The notes beneath the pieces are model-generated. The model did no database searches. It saw only the letters and a program-made list of their open reading frames with translations, and was not told the origin of the DNA. The translations under genes and the position numbers were made by a program. Shown one piece after another: positions 22,560 to 36,000 of a stretch of 64,000 nucleotides of DNA; position 1 is the stretch's first letter, and every line of letters starts with the position of its first letter. This stretch comes from Casuarius casuarius (lineage: Eukaryota > Chordata > Aves > Casuariiformes > Casuariidae): positions 1,744,433 through 1,808,432 of the forward strand of contig PTFA01000193.1 of assembly GCA_003342895.1 (NCBI GenBank), given 5' to 3'.

Positions 22560-25500
22560 TCCCCGTTTTAAATAAAATAACTCGACCCATTTGAGTCCCG
22601 GCCAGCCACTTAAAGAAAATTCTTCAGTATGATGATTCATATTGTGCCTAAAGACAGCTTTCCATATCCAGCCCTCCGGCTCCCTCCCCCTTCCCATCCC
22701 CCTCCCGCTGCCTTGGGAAATGGGCAAGAAGCCCGAAACAGGTTAACTCTTGACTATTTCAAGTTCTTTTTAATTAGCGAGACTTGCAGAAAATCTCTTA
22801 CCTGAACACTTTGGTTGGCGTTGTCTTGGGTATTCGATCTTGAAAGCTAGCTTGAGTGGATAACTTGTGGGACTTGGGTTTTCTTATTTTTAATTTTTTT
22901 TTGTAAACTGCTTGTTTTATGCACATTAGCAGTTCTTTGAATTCTTACTAACAGGCTGCAATTGCATCTGTCCCCAGTTGCAGGGGTCCCGTGGCTGTTC
23001 CTGCCCCGTCAGATGTGCTGTAGTGCCCCCCATGCGCTCCCGCATTACCTGCCTATCCGTACAAACATCGGGTTGGTTTGGTATAAGGAGTTCTCGTTAT
23101 TTTTACGGTTAATTTTTGTGTGCGCGCCAGCTGTTGAAGTGGCATTTATTTTCAAAATAAAACCTCTTGTAGGACGAAAGCTTTTGTAACCCATCCTGGT
23201 TGTCATGGCACAGTCCCCCCCCGTCCTCCCCCTTTGATTGCTTTTACCAGGTGTGCTTTGATTATGTTAAACTCGTGAAACCAAATGCCGCTTCAGGCTG
23301 GGTACAGGTAAGCCCTGATCAGATTAGACACTCTGCAAATTGAGTTGCTTATTTTTACCTGTGTTTTCTTGTGCTCGAGCAAGAGAATCTGTATGGTAGG
23401 GCAAGGCGCTCTTCTATGATAAACTTCATTAAAAAAAAGAGACTTGCGCAAGCCTTTAGGTGCTTGTACGAAGGCCTAGTGAAAATTACTGACTCTTCCC
23501 TGGAAATTCACTCCGTGGGTGAATTTCTTTCCCAGTGCTCTCCCCCGTGGACAGCAGTTGCATGTCTTTGCCTCCTCCGCTTTCTGTCCTCTGCCGCTTC
23601 TGGAGTAGAGCATTGCAACGATCGTTTACATCGGTGTCCTCTAGACCCACGTTCATCCACCGCTCCCGAGTCACTGGCTCAGGTGAATGGAAACGCTGGT
23701 CTCTCGCAGGGCCCTTTCCTCTCCGTCCCTTCCCTTCTCCTTTCCCACAACCTAAAGTGAAGGAATCTGAGAACTCCTTGGTTCTCAGCAGCGACGTTCC
23801 TAAAGGGAATAAGACGGGTAGAAAATTTCAGGAGTGTTATTTGATCTTCCCCATTGCTGTCGAGTGCATGAAGACTTTGGTTGTAAATTCCCAGAAGCTT
23901 TTAGTTGCGATGCTGGTAGCAAGTAATCGCTGAAAGGCTCGAGCATCCGGGAGGAGACCTCTGCCGTCTCCCGCGGCGGTGATGGAGCTGAGAGAGGCTC
24001 TTGCTGCCGTTCGGCGTTACTCACTGATCTGCCACAGGGATCCTCTTCGCTGCTCTGCTTCGATACTGTGGCATTTCTCGATCGCTTTCATCTAAATCTT
24101 GTCTGCTTGTTAACAGCCATCTGCGTCCAGATCACTTAGCTATTTAAAATGTTTATGCCTTATATAATTGAAACTTCTCCCTCCTCCTTTTGGAGCTTTC
24201 TAGGAGGATTTTTTTCTGCTCTGTGAGAAGCTCTGATGTAGGTGTTTGGATTTCTCAACTAGTCAAACTAGTGTGTAAAGTAATTTTCCTGTTCTGGGTC
24301 TTGCTACAGAAGCCCTCCTGGAAAAATATTTGTTCTCACTTAAATTAGGTCTGTGAAAAGGAACTCTGTAGTCTTCCTCACGGTGTGAGAGGCCGAAAAC
24401 AAAACTTCCAAGAACACGTGCATTTCGACAAAGCTTCCCCCCCGCAGCCCCAAATTTCTTGCTTTGGTCCTGTGCAGAGTGGGGGTGACCGGGGTTTTGG
24501 AGTTAACGTGGTGTTTATTGCGCAGGGACAGCAGCGGGGATCTCGATCGGACCGGAAAGGCTGGGGCGTGCGCGTGGTTGTCCTTGCTGCTCTTGAGAAT
24601 TGCTGACCCGCTACAAATGCGAGTATTAATTGAAGTAATGGAGCTCGTGTGGTCCATCTCATTTCTTAGAGTAACTTGTTCATGTCCAAAAGCATCTTAT
24701 GTTATTGTTCAGCTGATGCTTGGCTAGATAAAGCAGTTCTGAGAATCGGTGATTATCTTTACTCGCTGCGGCTTAAAGCCGCCTTTTACGAGGCAGCGTA
24801 GGCAGGAGCCCTCCTCCTCTGCCTCTGCGTCGCCCAGCTCGATCGTAGGAACAGCAAAGGACGCGAGATGCCCGACTTCCTCGGGGATCGAGCATCTGCC
24901 TCGTGGCTGCGACCACTTTGTGACCCGCGTGAGGGCAGAGGGCTGCGTGGCTGAGCGTTTTCTCTTGCTTCCCAGAAACACCTTGGAGAACGTGGGAAAA
25001 GCTTGGAACGACCTCTCCTGGATGTATCCGTTCCTCTTCGAATAATTGTAGTTGCGTATTGACCTGGTGCTGACTGGCTAGTATCATTTTTAAAAGTTTA
25101 TTACAAGAGAGCGTATGATAAATTCAGAGGGAAAACATCCCTTTGTACCAAGGCCTGTTTTAATTTTAGGTTAAAATATCCCGCTGCTGCTTCCCTTTGT
25201 AGTATCTGTTGCGAACTCCTGAGCTCTTCGTTAGCGAGACGACAGTGTTGAAACATAATGGTGGCATTTTCTGGTTCTTACTACAATCCCTTTCAGCAGT
25301 GTTAATGAAAAAAAAATCATCCCATCTCTCCCAGAGCTGGGTATCCCCTAGGTCTGGGGAGGTGAAAGTGCCCTGGCTATTTAGTCGGCTCGGCCCTTGG
25401 GCCCTCCGCGGCCGTGCGCCTCGCGGCGATGGCGCTGTTCCTCGTACAGTTACTTCTGTGTTGGCTTTCGCTGTGAAACGCTTGGCTTTAAAGTTTTTGA

Positions 25501-27354
25501 ACACGTTTGAAAATATACCGTGTTCTCTTTGCACTCGTCCGTGACGCATCCAGATACCGGTGACGCGAGTCAGAAGCGTTGTCCTTTAGCAGCGGAGTCT
25601 CAGGTTCACCCCGGTAATTCGCTGTGGCAATTCGTCCCCTTCGCCGCATAATCGGGCATCAGGCCGTGGATTAGGTCTGCCGTCAGCCCGCCGGCATCCT
25701 CGGCGCTTGCCGCGGTTCTTAGAAATTAAGACGGAGAATCTGTGTTCTGCTCTTTGTCTTCTGTGAATCTTTCAAAATTTTCTCTAGCGTTTAAAGGCCT
25801 GGGAGATGACATAGTATTACAAACTGTTTTCATTTGCTGCCTTTGCTTGTAGATTGCTTGAATGAATAGTGCTCAGATTCTTTTTTTGGGGCTCTTGTCC
25901 TGACTTCTAGAGACATGTGAATGTGACATGCTTGGCTTTGATTATAAAGAATAAAAAAACCTCTAGCTCTTACTTTTATAGAAAAGCATAACCCCTGGAA
26001 AGCACTGACTGCCAGGTAAGTAATGCTTCAGTCACTCTCCCCTCTGCCCCAAAAGTGTGGGGGGAAACGCCTCCAGAACTAAACATTTTCTACAAAAATC
26101 TCCCGACTAGATTGAGCTCTTGATTTTTTTGCAAAACTGAGGAAGCTTGGGGTAATGATGGAGGCTCCGCCTCTTGTACGAGATGTCTCAATGCTGCCAA
26201 TCAAAACATCTTCTAAAAATACCCCTCTTCTCGAAGAATCTCTTCTCGCAAATCTGAGCCCGATATGAAATAACATACTGTTGATTGCAAGGGAGCCAAA
26301 TTAAAGAAACAGCCCAATACTGAAGAATGAAACCAGGTATACGAACGCCTATCCCCTTTTACTGCTTTCTCAGCACTTCTTTATTAAATCCTGCGAATTT
26401 GTTACAGGCTTTGCACAGGATGCAAACAAAAATGAGTCTGAGCTTGAGAACCATCCAAAAACTCTGTGCTGGGAGGGAAGGGAGTTTGCTCTTAAGGTGC
26501 AAACTAGCTGGCTTTTCCTCTCGGCAGCTTCTTTCTGCAGCGTGCCTCGAGCCTTGGCGGGCAGTAATCATTAGGAGTTTTGAAAAAGGCTAGATAAAGT
26601 AGAGAATATGTCTTGGCTGAACCTGATTGAAAGGGCTGGGGAAAATTTATCCAGGAAAAACAAATTTCTGCTGGAGCAGCCAAGGCAGTGTGTGACATTA
26701 ACCACTGGAGGGGACGGGGGGGGGACAGTAAACTGTTTGGATTTGGCTTGTGGAGACTGGGTGAAACGGGAGGATGAATGCCCTCACTTCTTGCCATTAC
26801 AGATAAAAATACAGCCACCTCTTTTCGCCTAAGATAGTTCTTGGTGTTTTCTCACCGGTTTTTGTTCCTGTGGTTTCTCTTTCCACCTTTCGCTCTGTAT
26901 TTGGTCATCTCCCGCAGCTCTTGCAGCAGAGCAGCTCCCTCCTCTTCCGCTCCGCAGGCTCCCGCTGGCTGCCACATCCGCCGAGCCTGGCGGTTCCCCT
27001 CGTGCTGTCGCTGCCCGTCCACGAGGGACCGGATCGACACGTGTATCGGCAGGGAAACGGATCTGTTAAAACAGCCAGAAATAGGTTCCCAAGACTGGGA
27101 AAACTCGTTGTGGTTGTTGGCTGAGTTTTGGGGGTGGGCGATTTTTGCTTAGAGAGGGAGAAGGGTCTTTTCCGCCCTGGTCCTCGCTCCCCTCGCAGTC
27201 AGCAGTATGATTTAGGGACTCTCCCATTCGCAGTCGCAGGGTGAAGCAGCTTAGCAATGGAAAACCTGCCACATCTGCTTGATACAAACCCGCATTGTCC
27301 TTGACAAGGAAAGATTCTTCCAGTAATTCACCTTGCCAGCAAGAAAAAGGATTC

Positions 27355-27379
27355 TTTTTTTTTTTTTTTTTTTTTTTTT
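27355..27379. repeat. Poly-T tract of 25
   Basis: An uninterrupted run of 25 T. Read on the minus strand it is an A25 tail, but no AATAAA signal, target-site duplication or recognisable transcript sequence precedes it there. It is therefore called a plain homopolymer rather than a retroposon tail. Confidence 0.85.
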
Positions 27380-30142
27380 GAGCAGCTGAGTTGCTTGAAA
27401 TCAATGCACAGTTTAGCGATATCAAAAGCGGATACATATTCGTGGATGGGAAATGCTGCTTAATTGCTCAAGACAGCAGTTTGTTCTTTCTATCTGTGGA
27501 ATTTCAGTCTGCTTTTACAGCCGCGTTTCTGGTTTTATCTCATTATTTTGGTTTCTTTCTGACTGCCTAGACATAGTGGAAAGCGTCTTGCACTTGATGA
27601 ATGAAAAGATGAATCTTTCAGTATCTAAATGAGATTAAATTAATACTGCAGCCTGTGTAGTTTATTTATAAAGTATCAAAAGCATTCTGCTTTTTTTGCT
27701 GGATTGTGTAAATCATTAGCAACTTAGTTTGTTGAAGTACTTTAGCCATAGAGAGAGATGTAAACAGACCAACAGAAAGCCGAGACGTGCCTGAAGGATA
27801 ATGCAGGTACCATTGGCATCAGAAATAGGCTCAGGAGCCCCAGGTCACAAAAACAAGTGCAATTGCCAGTAAACCTACCAAATAGCCAAATCTGATTGTA
27901 CGAAAGTCAAAATGGACTTGTTTTCTCTTGTGCATGTTTATATATAATCCTTTGTTTATTTTATTTACTTGCTTGTCATCTTAAACTGTAAGGAATTGTG
28001 AATAACTCGTATGAATTGACAGTGAGTTGTGAAAACCCTGAAAGATGCCTACGTGTTTCAGGGTGTGTATATGCACGCGTGTACACGGTATACAAGTAAC
28101 GCTTTAAACAAACAAAAAGCAGTTTCTATGTTTACTAGTCTTCTAGCAGTTTGTTTTTGAGGCCCTCGCTCTGGTCTCCTTAGTTACAGAAATAGTTTAG
28201 CTCATTGCCAGAGAGGAGGAAATCTGAAATCTCGTCTCCTGTATAATTAGGATTGCAATTTTGTTAAAGCAGATTTTGGGAAGAGTAGGAAATGAAGTGT
28301 ACAGTAATAGGCAAAAGCAAGCATGTTTTGAGAATCTGAGTTGGAGATCTTCATGTGCGTGATCAGTTGTATGTAGCATGGCCAAGTCAACAAAATACCA
28401 CTGGCTTTATTTCTTTAAGTCCAAAAGTCGGTCTTGCTCTTTCTCTACGTGTCCACGATGCTGATGTACAGAGGAGGGAGTCGCGCTGGGCCACAGCTGA
28501 GGTCCTGCAGCGCTTGTGTGCGCTTCAGAGGAATGCGTAAACAGGGAGGAGGAGGATCTGCTCTCTTGGTTTNGTCCGTGCTCATTGGAGATGGTTTAAT
28601 TTCTGAAAATTGAGTTTTAACCTGTCTTCTAAAACGTGATGAACTTTATGTGGGTAACAAGGTGCACACTGCTAAGTTTATGGCTTGTTTGTGTTTGGTA
28701 GTCTGAGGGAGGAGAGGTGTACGGCCCGCCGTGACGTCTGGGGTGTGCCGTATTTGTAACCTGCCGTTTTCAGAAATTCATTGAGGTTTCTGTAATTGTT
28801 ATTTCACCGTTACTTTTTTGAGAGGTGCTGCCATCAAAACCGGCGTGGTATAAAACACATCCCGTTCTGTCCTAGCCTTTCAACTGAGACGCCTGTAGTC
28901 TTGCTTCCAACAGGGAAGTCGAAGACTGGCCTGCTGCCTTCCCACCCTCAGCTAACCCCGCGACCGAGCTAGCCAAAACCTGCGTAGCAAGTGGCGGCTC
29001 TGGAGCATCTGGTGCTGCAGCAATTTGGTTTTTAGACAGCATTTTGCACACAGGCCTGAAGATCGCTTGTCATGGTCTTATAAATTCTTGGATACTGGCA
29101 GTCTCTACCAAAAGTTGCTGATTGAATGGTTTTTCCATGCTGCCTGGAAAACCTAGTAGCAGTTGCGTACAGCTTTTAATAAGATAACTCTTAAAATGAA
29201 GCTGCTGTATATTCGGTATGTTTGGGGATAGGGTCTATTTGATTGTTGGTCAAATTTGTGAGGGACCTGAAGGCGGAATCTCTTAAGACTTCTTTTATTG
29301 TCTTATTGTCAGACTTGTCCTTTCCATCTTCCAGTATCTGAATATTGGACCTTGTGGCTCCACAGGTCGAACCTGTTGGCTTGCTGCTGGGAGCAAACCT
29401 CTGCAGCATGTAGTAGAGCGTTCGGTCTAGCAGTCGCTGCTAGTATTTTGTCTTAAAGTTTTATACCTTGCTGTGGTAAAAGTGTAAGATTGTTATATAA
29501 GTGGCTCTTAAAGGTGGGACTTGTCAATAAGCAAAAAACAGCCTGCAAACTTTGCTTAGTAAGCCTTCAAGTGGAATTAAGGGTTGCAAGTAAACTCTTA
29601 ATAAACTAAACTGACTGCAGGTACCAGCTTGTCTGGGACTTCATTTATAAAATAGTCTGCTTCTAGGTTTCTTGCCGCTTTTTTTGTAAGTTCTGGTCAT
29701 ACGTCAAAGGGTATAAATCATGAGCCCTTCGCCTTCTCAAAGGGGTCAGAGAAGTCCAGAATACAATGTATTTGTTGTCTAGATTGGCGAGTCTGAGACG
29801 GAAAGTGCTTCTTTTGTCTTAAAAGATAAGTAACTGTTCCTTTTTCCCCTTAGGCTTTATTCTCTTTTTCATACTGGGAAGCATGAAATGAGTAATAATT
29901 CCCTTTTAAATAGAAGAGTGCATATTGCTTGTCTGTCCTGCGTGTCTCAAGTTGCAGTTGTAACAAGGATACCAATTGCTTGAGCTCCCCAAGGATGAGG
30001 TTTTTGCAGGTTATGTTAGCAGGAATAGTTGGCGTAGTTTACTTGCAGAGTTTTCTTTTTGAAGTAAACTAAGTATTGATAATTCTTGACCGCAGCCCAA
30101 GTGGGTTTTGCAGCATTTTCTCCCTTTAGAGAGAGAAAGGGA

Positions 30143-30227
30143 AAGCGTTCCTCTGGGAAGTAGACTTCACCTGGAGAACGTAGCCGGACATCCTCTTGTA
30201 ACGCTTCCCCAGAGGACGTGAAGTCTA
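30143..30227. repeat. Permuted (pseudoknot-order) inverted repeat
   Basis: Three segments of the left part reappear as reverse complements on the right but in interlocking order. TAGACTTCAC at 30161-30170 pairs with 30218-30227 (10 of 10). CCTCTGGGAAG at 30150-30160 pairs with 30204-30215 (one extra base). AAGCGTT at 30143-30149 pairs with 30200-30206 (7 of 7). The arms overlap in A-B-A'-B' order, so they cannot form one simple hairpin. Origin and function are unknown. Confidence 0.8.
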
Positions 30228-33069
30228 GGCAGCGTGTGTAACTCCTTGCCCCAGGTCGAGACAGAGCAGGCAGCTGTTGGGATGAAAAAAGAAGCGTGGT
30301 GGCACCGGGAGTCTTGGCTGTGGTGTTTTCCTTTTCCCTCGGCCTCTTGCAGCTTGTTGAAGTTCCTTTGCCAGTGTGTCCACCTCTGCTGTACTCGGTG
30401 TGAGTTTTTCTGGTCTTAACAGGTGTCTCTGGAAATATGTGCCAGTGTTTTCTGTCTGATGGTAAAGCACAGTGTTCCTTTGTTTCTATTTGGAGAGGGA
30501 AGGGAAGGCAGCCAAGTTCAGTGCTGCTTCGTGGCAGAACATATCTCATTGCTTCAGAGTTGGTGTGTGTGTGTTTAATGAAATCACCAAGACTGTAACT
30601 CTGAACTCTTTTGCTCTGGTCGCAAGATATATTTTACTTACCTATTCTTGTAATAAAATTCTGTATGTATTTTGGATCCCTTTTCTGCTACAGATCTCAT
30701 TCTTGAGAAAGTTGTTCTTTTGCATCCTTTTGAGAGACGCATAGCAAAACCAAAAAATGATCTAGTCTTTGCTGTTCTCGGTCTTGAACGCCAACCCTGC
30801 CAAACACCTGCGCTCTAACTTTGGGAGAAGGGACACTTAAAAGATCAGGCCTCTCTCTGATGCCTAAGAGACTGAAATTCAGGGTTAATAAAACCGTTGC
30901 ACATGATGTGTTCTCTGGAAGGTGTTCGGCTGAAGTTGATGATTTGGCCGTGGAACGTCATTCCGTTGAGTGGGAATCACCGAATCAGGTTGCGGCTGGT
31001 AGTTGGGAAGGTCCAGCGTGTTCTGCGCATGGAAATTTGTGGGAGGAGGGTGTGAATGGCAGTCCGGTAGTTTTGTGAAGTTTTTTATTACAGGTCCTCG
31101 GAGACAGATTTCTTGGAAGGTGTAACAAGGCATCAGGCCCCTTCATAGCTGTTGAGTTTCCATTCGCGGGTCTGCGCATGCGTCTCCTCCTCCTCTTTTC
31201 TATCAAATAGGTAGGAAGTACGTGCTGTGTTTGGCTGCTGGAATTCAATAGCAATGAATTTTGTCTTAAAACCCACTCCCCTCCTGCCCCCCTGCCCCTA
31301 ACTGCCTACGAATTCACAGTATCCGATACCTCCATTCACTCAACACTGTGGTTCACTTCTGTATCTGACTCCATTCTAGCTTTCCTTCTTCCTGAAGAAC
31401 GAGGGACAGCAGCTTAGAAGAAGGTGGCTGAGGCTAACGACGGCTTTGATTTGACACCGCTGGTGTCGGAGCCCTGCGTAGCGGAGCGTGCAGGCTTCCC
31501 TCTGTGTGCGCTGTTAGATGATGTTCCTTCGCTTGCCCTCGCGCGGTCCAAACTCTCATGCCGTTTGGTCACTGCAACGACTTTGGTGCATTTATGAAAT
31601 TCTTGTCAGGTTTTAACTTGTTTTATTTGTGTCCCTTCCTTCCCCATAGCGATAGTTTCCTCGTGTGCCGCAGAACAGCACAGCCGAATGTGCCAAAAGA
31701 CGTTTCTTTGAGAATCCGTTGCAAATAAAAGCCTTTGGAAGAGAGGGGGGGTTAATACGTTGTTCGATCAGAGGCTGGCTCCCTTCCCGACCGCGGGCTG
31801 GGGACCCTCTGGAAGCCCCTTACGTAAGAGCAGCGGAGCAGATGCGAGCCAGCAGCACGCCGGCCCTCGCGCTGGGCTCCTCTCCGCTGGCGCCCGCACT
31901 GCGCGGCAGGCTTCAAATAGCTGCTGCGCGTTTCTCGGGATGTCATGAACTCTGTGGTTCGTGTTCTTCGAGGCAAACCTCAAGTGAGTTTTAAATCATG
32001 TCTCTATGGCTAATTTAAAACACCCTTTACACTTGCAGCTTATCCCTTCTACGTGGAAGAGCGTGTTTGCGCATACAGCGTGCGCTTGCCTCTTGCAGGA
32101 AGTTTGGAGCACGCGATTTGGACCCTGGCATTGGGAAGATGATTTCTTATTGCTGAAAGTGTTTGTGATCATTCTTGAAATTACCTTTATTTCCTGTTCA
32201 TGTCTTGCCAAATATCCTAAAACTATGCGTTCACCTTCGCTTTTCCAGGCGGTATTGGAACTTGGTGGGTGAAGCAAGTTCCCTATGTCTGTTCCAGCTA
32301 TTCTGTGAACGTTGTGTGTCTTTAAAAAGAAAAAAAANCACTTTTCTTGGAGAAAAGACACATTATGAGCATGCTGTGAAAGAAAAAGTTTTCATGTGAA
32401 CTTTTTCATTCCCTTATTAGACATTTGAGAATCCACATGGGATAGAGACTCCATGGTATCTGTGTTCTTGCTGTGTGGGGAAAACATAGCTGTTCCCAGG
32501 TTAAACACCAAATAACCTGTGACGAAGTCATTTTGCAGAGAATTGGGCTTAAATAGCATTATGAGCACCTGAATTAATGGTCTGTCTTGTGCAGTGAAGT
32601 ATATATGAAAATGTATAGAAGTTATCGTGTTCTTCACTAGTACACACCCTTTCCTCTTTTTCAGGAAAATGAGTGTTTAATCTTGGAAACTCTTGCAGTT
32701 GTGGTTTATAGCCTCTGTGATGGCTTATTTTTGTTGCGACTGCTAATATTTGAACACCTCCCTCTTCTCCTTGGGTCGAGGTTGGCTCCCTCTGTCAGTA
32801 GCAAAGGCTTGAATTACGAAGGTGGGATTCAGACATGCGGGCGATCGCGAGATAAATCGGAATATAAGCTCGCAGCGTGCCAGCCGCTCCGTAGCAGCTG
32901 CGTGCGTGATCCTGCCCTGCTGCAGATGCAGGGTAGTTCAAGATAGCATAGCCTTTTTTTGCCATCTTTATATTGCTTTGGGATAGACGCTGCAAGAGGC
33001 GGTTCCTGCACACCTGGTAACGGGGTAGTTCACACTCGGGGCTATGGGCTCCCCCGCTGCCCTGAGCAC

Positions 33070-33095
33070 CGCAGAGGCTGTGTACGGCCTCTGCG
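33070..33095. repeat. Perfect inverted repeat (9-bp stem, 8-nt loop)
   Basis: CGCAGAGGC at 33070-33078 is exactly reverse-complemented at 33087-33095. It is GC-rich and would be a stable small hairpin. No function assigned. Confidence 0.8.
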
Positions 33096-36000
33096 ATGGA
33101 GTTGCAGGGGCTGAAAGTCTGCGCAGCGATGTGCAGATATTGCTGTCTCGTAATGTTAACTACAGTCCTTCTCCTGAACGGATTAATAAATAAAACCACT
33201 GGGCGTTGCACACAGCTGTCTCTTGTCTTCCTGGCACAGGCAGATTCTAGAGGTGAATTTGGATCTTTACTGTCCTAAGAAAGTTGTTCAGCTCCTCCTT
33301 GGGAGATGCCGCTGTTGAAAGGGCGGTGGTGCGTGCGTTGCGCCCTTCTCGTGCTTGCACGGCGCTGGCAAAGGCCGAAACTGCTCCGAGTCGCCTTTCT
33401 TGGCGATGTCTGCTGATTAGTTTGAGAGTGGGGAGTACCTCGAAAAGGTCCTGTAGTCAGCAAAATGCTTCTCACCTAAAACTGGGCTTATGCTTTCTGA
33501 ACTCTGATATTTTAACTTGAAACTGAATATCCAGAATGGCTGTAGTCACTTAGGAGATGCTCCAGCAAAGCTGCCTGNTCGTTTGCCCAACTCGTGACGG
33601 CTCCTGGTAAGGGGCCGACCGACAGCGGGACGGTGGGGCTGTGCGCCGGGGAGCAGTGAAGAAACTGAAAATGCATTTCATGCTCCCTGGCATGAGAACT
33701 AAAGCATGAGGGAAGTAATTGATTAATGTTCCTCCGTGTTGGAACAGATAGTTCAAATTAAGGCACTGCAATTGCTGGAATTGGGGAAGAAGCCTCCCTT
33801 TGGGGAGCGAGCTCTTATATTCTGGATTTTCTCGTGGCTGGTGCTGGAAACGTGTGCAGTATATCGCTCTCTGGATTCACGCTCTGACCGTTGCGTGCTC
33901 AGAGCCAGGCGAGTTATGCATTTGATCATTTCGTATGTTATTTGGAGAGCTCTAGTTGCCGGGCATGTAACCGGGTGTGTTGAGCTTGTCAGTCTGCGGA
34001 GAAGGCAGGTACTGCAGCAGCAGCTGCCCACGCTTACCTGGCCGCTCCGGTGCTGCTGCCCGCTGGCTGGGGCACAGCTGCTCAAACGCTGCCGACCCGG
34101 CAGGCCGCAGCCGCTGTCAAAGGCTCGGAGCCTCCAGCAGTGAAATTCGGAGATCTCCTCCTCCAAGAACGCCGCCTCGCTGCTCCATCTGATCATCGTT
34201 AGTCAGCAAAAGTCTTTTCTGCGTACCCTTCCCTGCCGCGAGTCGCTCGGCCCCTGCCGCTCGTGGAGCGCGTATCCCCAGCACGGCTGCGGTCGCCGTT
34301 AAGGCGCGCTCCTCCCCTGCTGCTTCCGATAAGGACGCAGCAACCCGAAGGACTGATCTGTTATCCCCCACGGGAGAAGGGCCCCCCATGCAAGGAGGCA
34401 GGGCAAAACGATCACCGTCCTGCAGCTCTGTTTGTAAAATAGGAAAGGAATTTATTAAAAAAAGAAAATGGGACTTTCCCCCTTCAAAGCGAGCTTGGAG
34501 TGCAGCTAACTGTTGATTCTCCTGCTGAAGCTTCCAGGTCCTTCCCACCCGCCCAGGTTCATGTCAGGAATAACCCGTTTGTGTGAGCGTATGAATGTAT
34601 TCCTCCTGCTTTTACTTCTGCCTTCTCCGTTCATGTTCGGGGCTAGTGTCGTTAGGATACGTGCCCCCGTTCTTCCCTCTCCTCCACAAAAAACGCAGGA
34701 GAACGAGTGAGACGGTGCGGACGCACGGGCGGCCTCGGCCCGGCCTCTCCCGTCTGCAGGCTCTTCTCGGGCGTGCGTAGGCAGTCCGACCCCAGATGCT
34801 CGGCGTAGCAATCCAGCGGTTTGAGACTTATAAATCACAGTAACGTTGATGATAGTCAGAACTCTGGCCAGGCTGTTTTTTTCATTAAGAATAAGAAAAA
34901 TGTAAAGTGCCGGGAACTTTGTCTTTGCTTTTGACGTATGAGTATTCCATGGTGTACTACAAAATCTGGAAGAAAACAAACTTTTTGATTAAAGAATAAA
35001 CTTAATTCCAGAAACTCCCTGCGCAGTACGTAAAAGCTTTTCCAGGTGGGACAAGCGAGTCCTGGACTCNGGCTTTCTGTGGAAGAGTGCCTTCTTACTG
35101 TAGCTTTCCATCAAGCCGTAACGCTGTCTAAGTTTGTGAGCGTCTCTGAGTTGGGATGCTTCTTGCGTGAGCCTCACTTTGGAAGCTTATCTTTCTTTGT
35201 CATACTCTGCTTAAACCTTGCAGAGCTTTTCCAGCCTTCCATAGGGCATTTTTTCCTCCACAAGTTTCCCATGGAAGTGTGCTGCGGAGGTCAGAAAAGC
35301 TTTTTATAGGCCATCAAGTTGAGGTTAGATCTGTTCGCCGTGGTAGGGTTTGTTCTAGTTTAACTGACTGCAGATCTGCTTGCCTCTCTGATCTTTTTGA
35401 AATGACTTGAAGCATTACAGTAGTCATCTTGGATGCTTATTAATAATGAATGTCTAATATTTCTGGAGAGGAGAAGTGTCTTCTCCCATTTGAGCTCCAA
35501 GAGCATCAGCATCCAAAAAGGGAAGGCTTTAGGTGAAGTGGGTAGAGCATTGCTCTTTGAGATCTGCAGGTACCCACTTTACGACAAAAGTTAGGCTTTT
35601 CTGCGGGTTTTGGTATGGTCTTCTGCCACACAGGGATGTTGTTTGGTGGTGTTCAACTTGATTTTAGGGTTGGAAGTTGGGTATGAATTTCTGTACCGTG
35701 CCTGCAGAGAGCAGACGTTCATGTAGCTGTGCACTGACAAGCAGAATGATCTGCCCTGGAGAGGATCCAAACGTTTTAATTTGTGTGTATGTAATTCTAG
35801 TATCTCTGCTAGAGCCAAGTCTGCTCTCCTTAGACTTGATGATAATGCTTAGTGCATGTAGTGTTTTCATCTTGAAGGCACTATACAAACATTAACTAAC
35901 CTAGTAGTCAAGCTTTAAACTTTCNTTTAGCTAACATTTACTTAACTTTGAAAGCAAGCTGCTCTCTGCGCTTCTCCGTGCAGGCTCTTGGGTGGCTGTA

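Larger units (their letters stand above)
21621..32300 (+). other. KANSL1 intron 2, second segment; no gene recognised
   Basis: About 10.7 kb. It contains a transcription-factor-site cluster around 22513-22559 and low-repeat, AT-rich blocks at about 22400-22850, 26080-26330 and 27700-27960 that look less degenerate than their surroundings and may be conserved non-coding elements. There is a T run at 27355-27379, a permuted inverted repeat at 30143-30227, and a CpG-rich patch near 31760-31930. No exon with supporting splice sites and known protein similarity was seen. Confidence 0.7.

Noticed and set aside
27355..27379. Poly-T run as the tail of a processed pseudogene on the minus strand
   Set aside because: No AATAAA, flanking duplication or recognisable cDNA sequence next to it.
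35538..35558. tRNA-like stretch resembling a D-arm/A-box (GTGGGTAGAGCATTGCTC)
   Set aside because: There is no matching B-box, acceptor stem or TpsiC arm at the right distance. At best it is a decayed tRNA-derived fragment.
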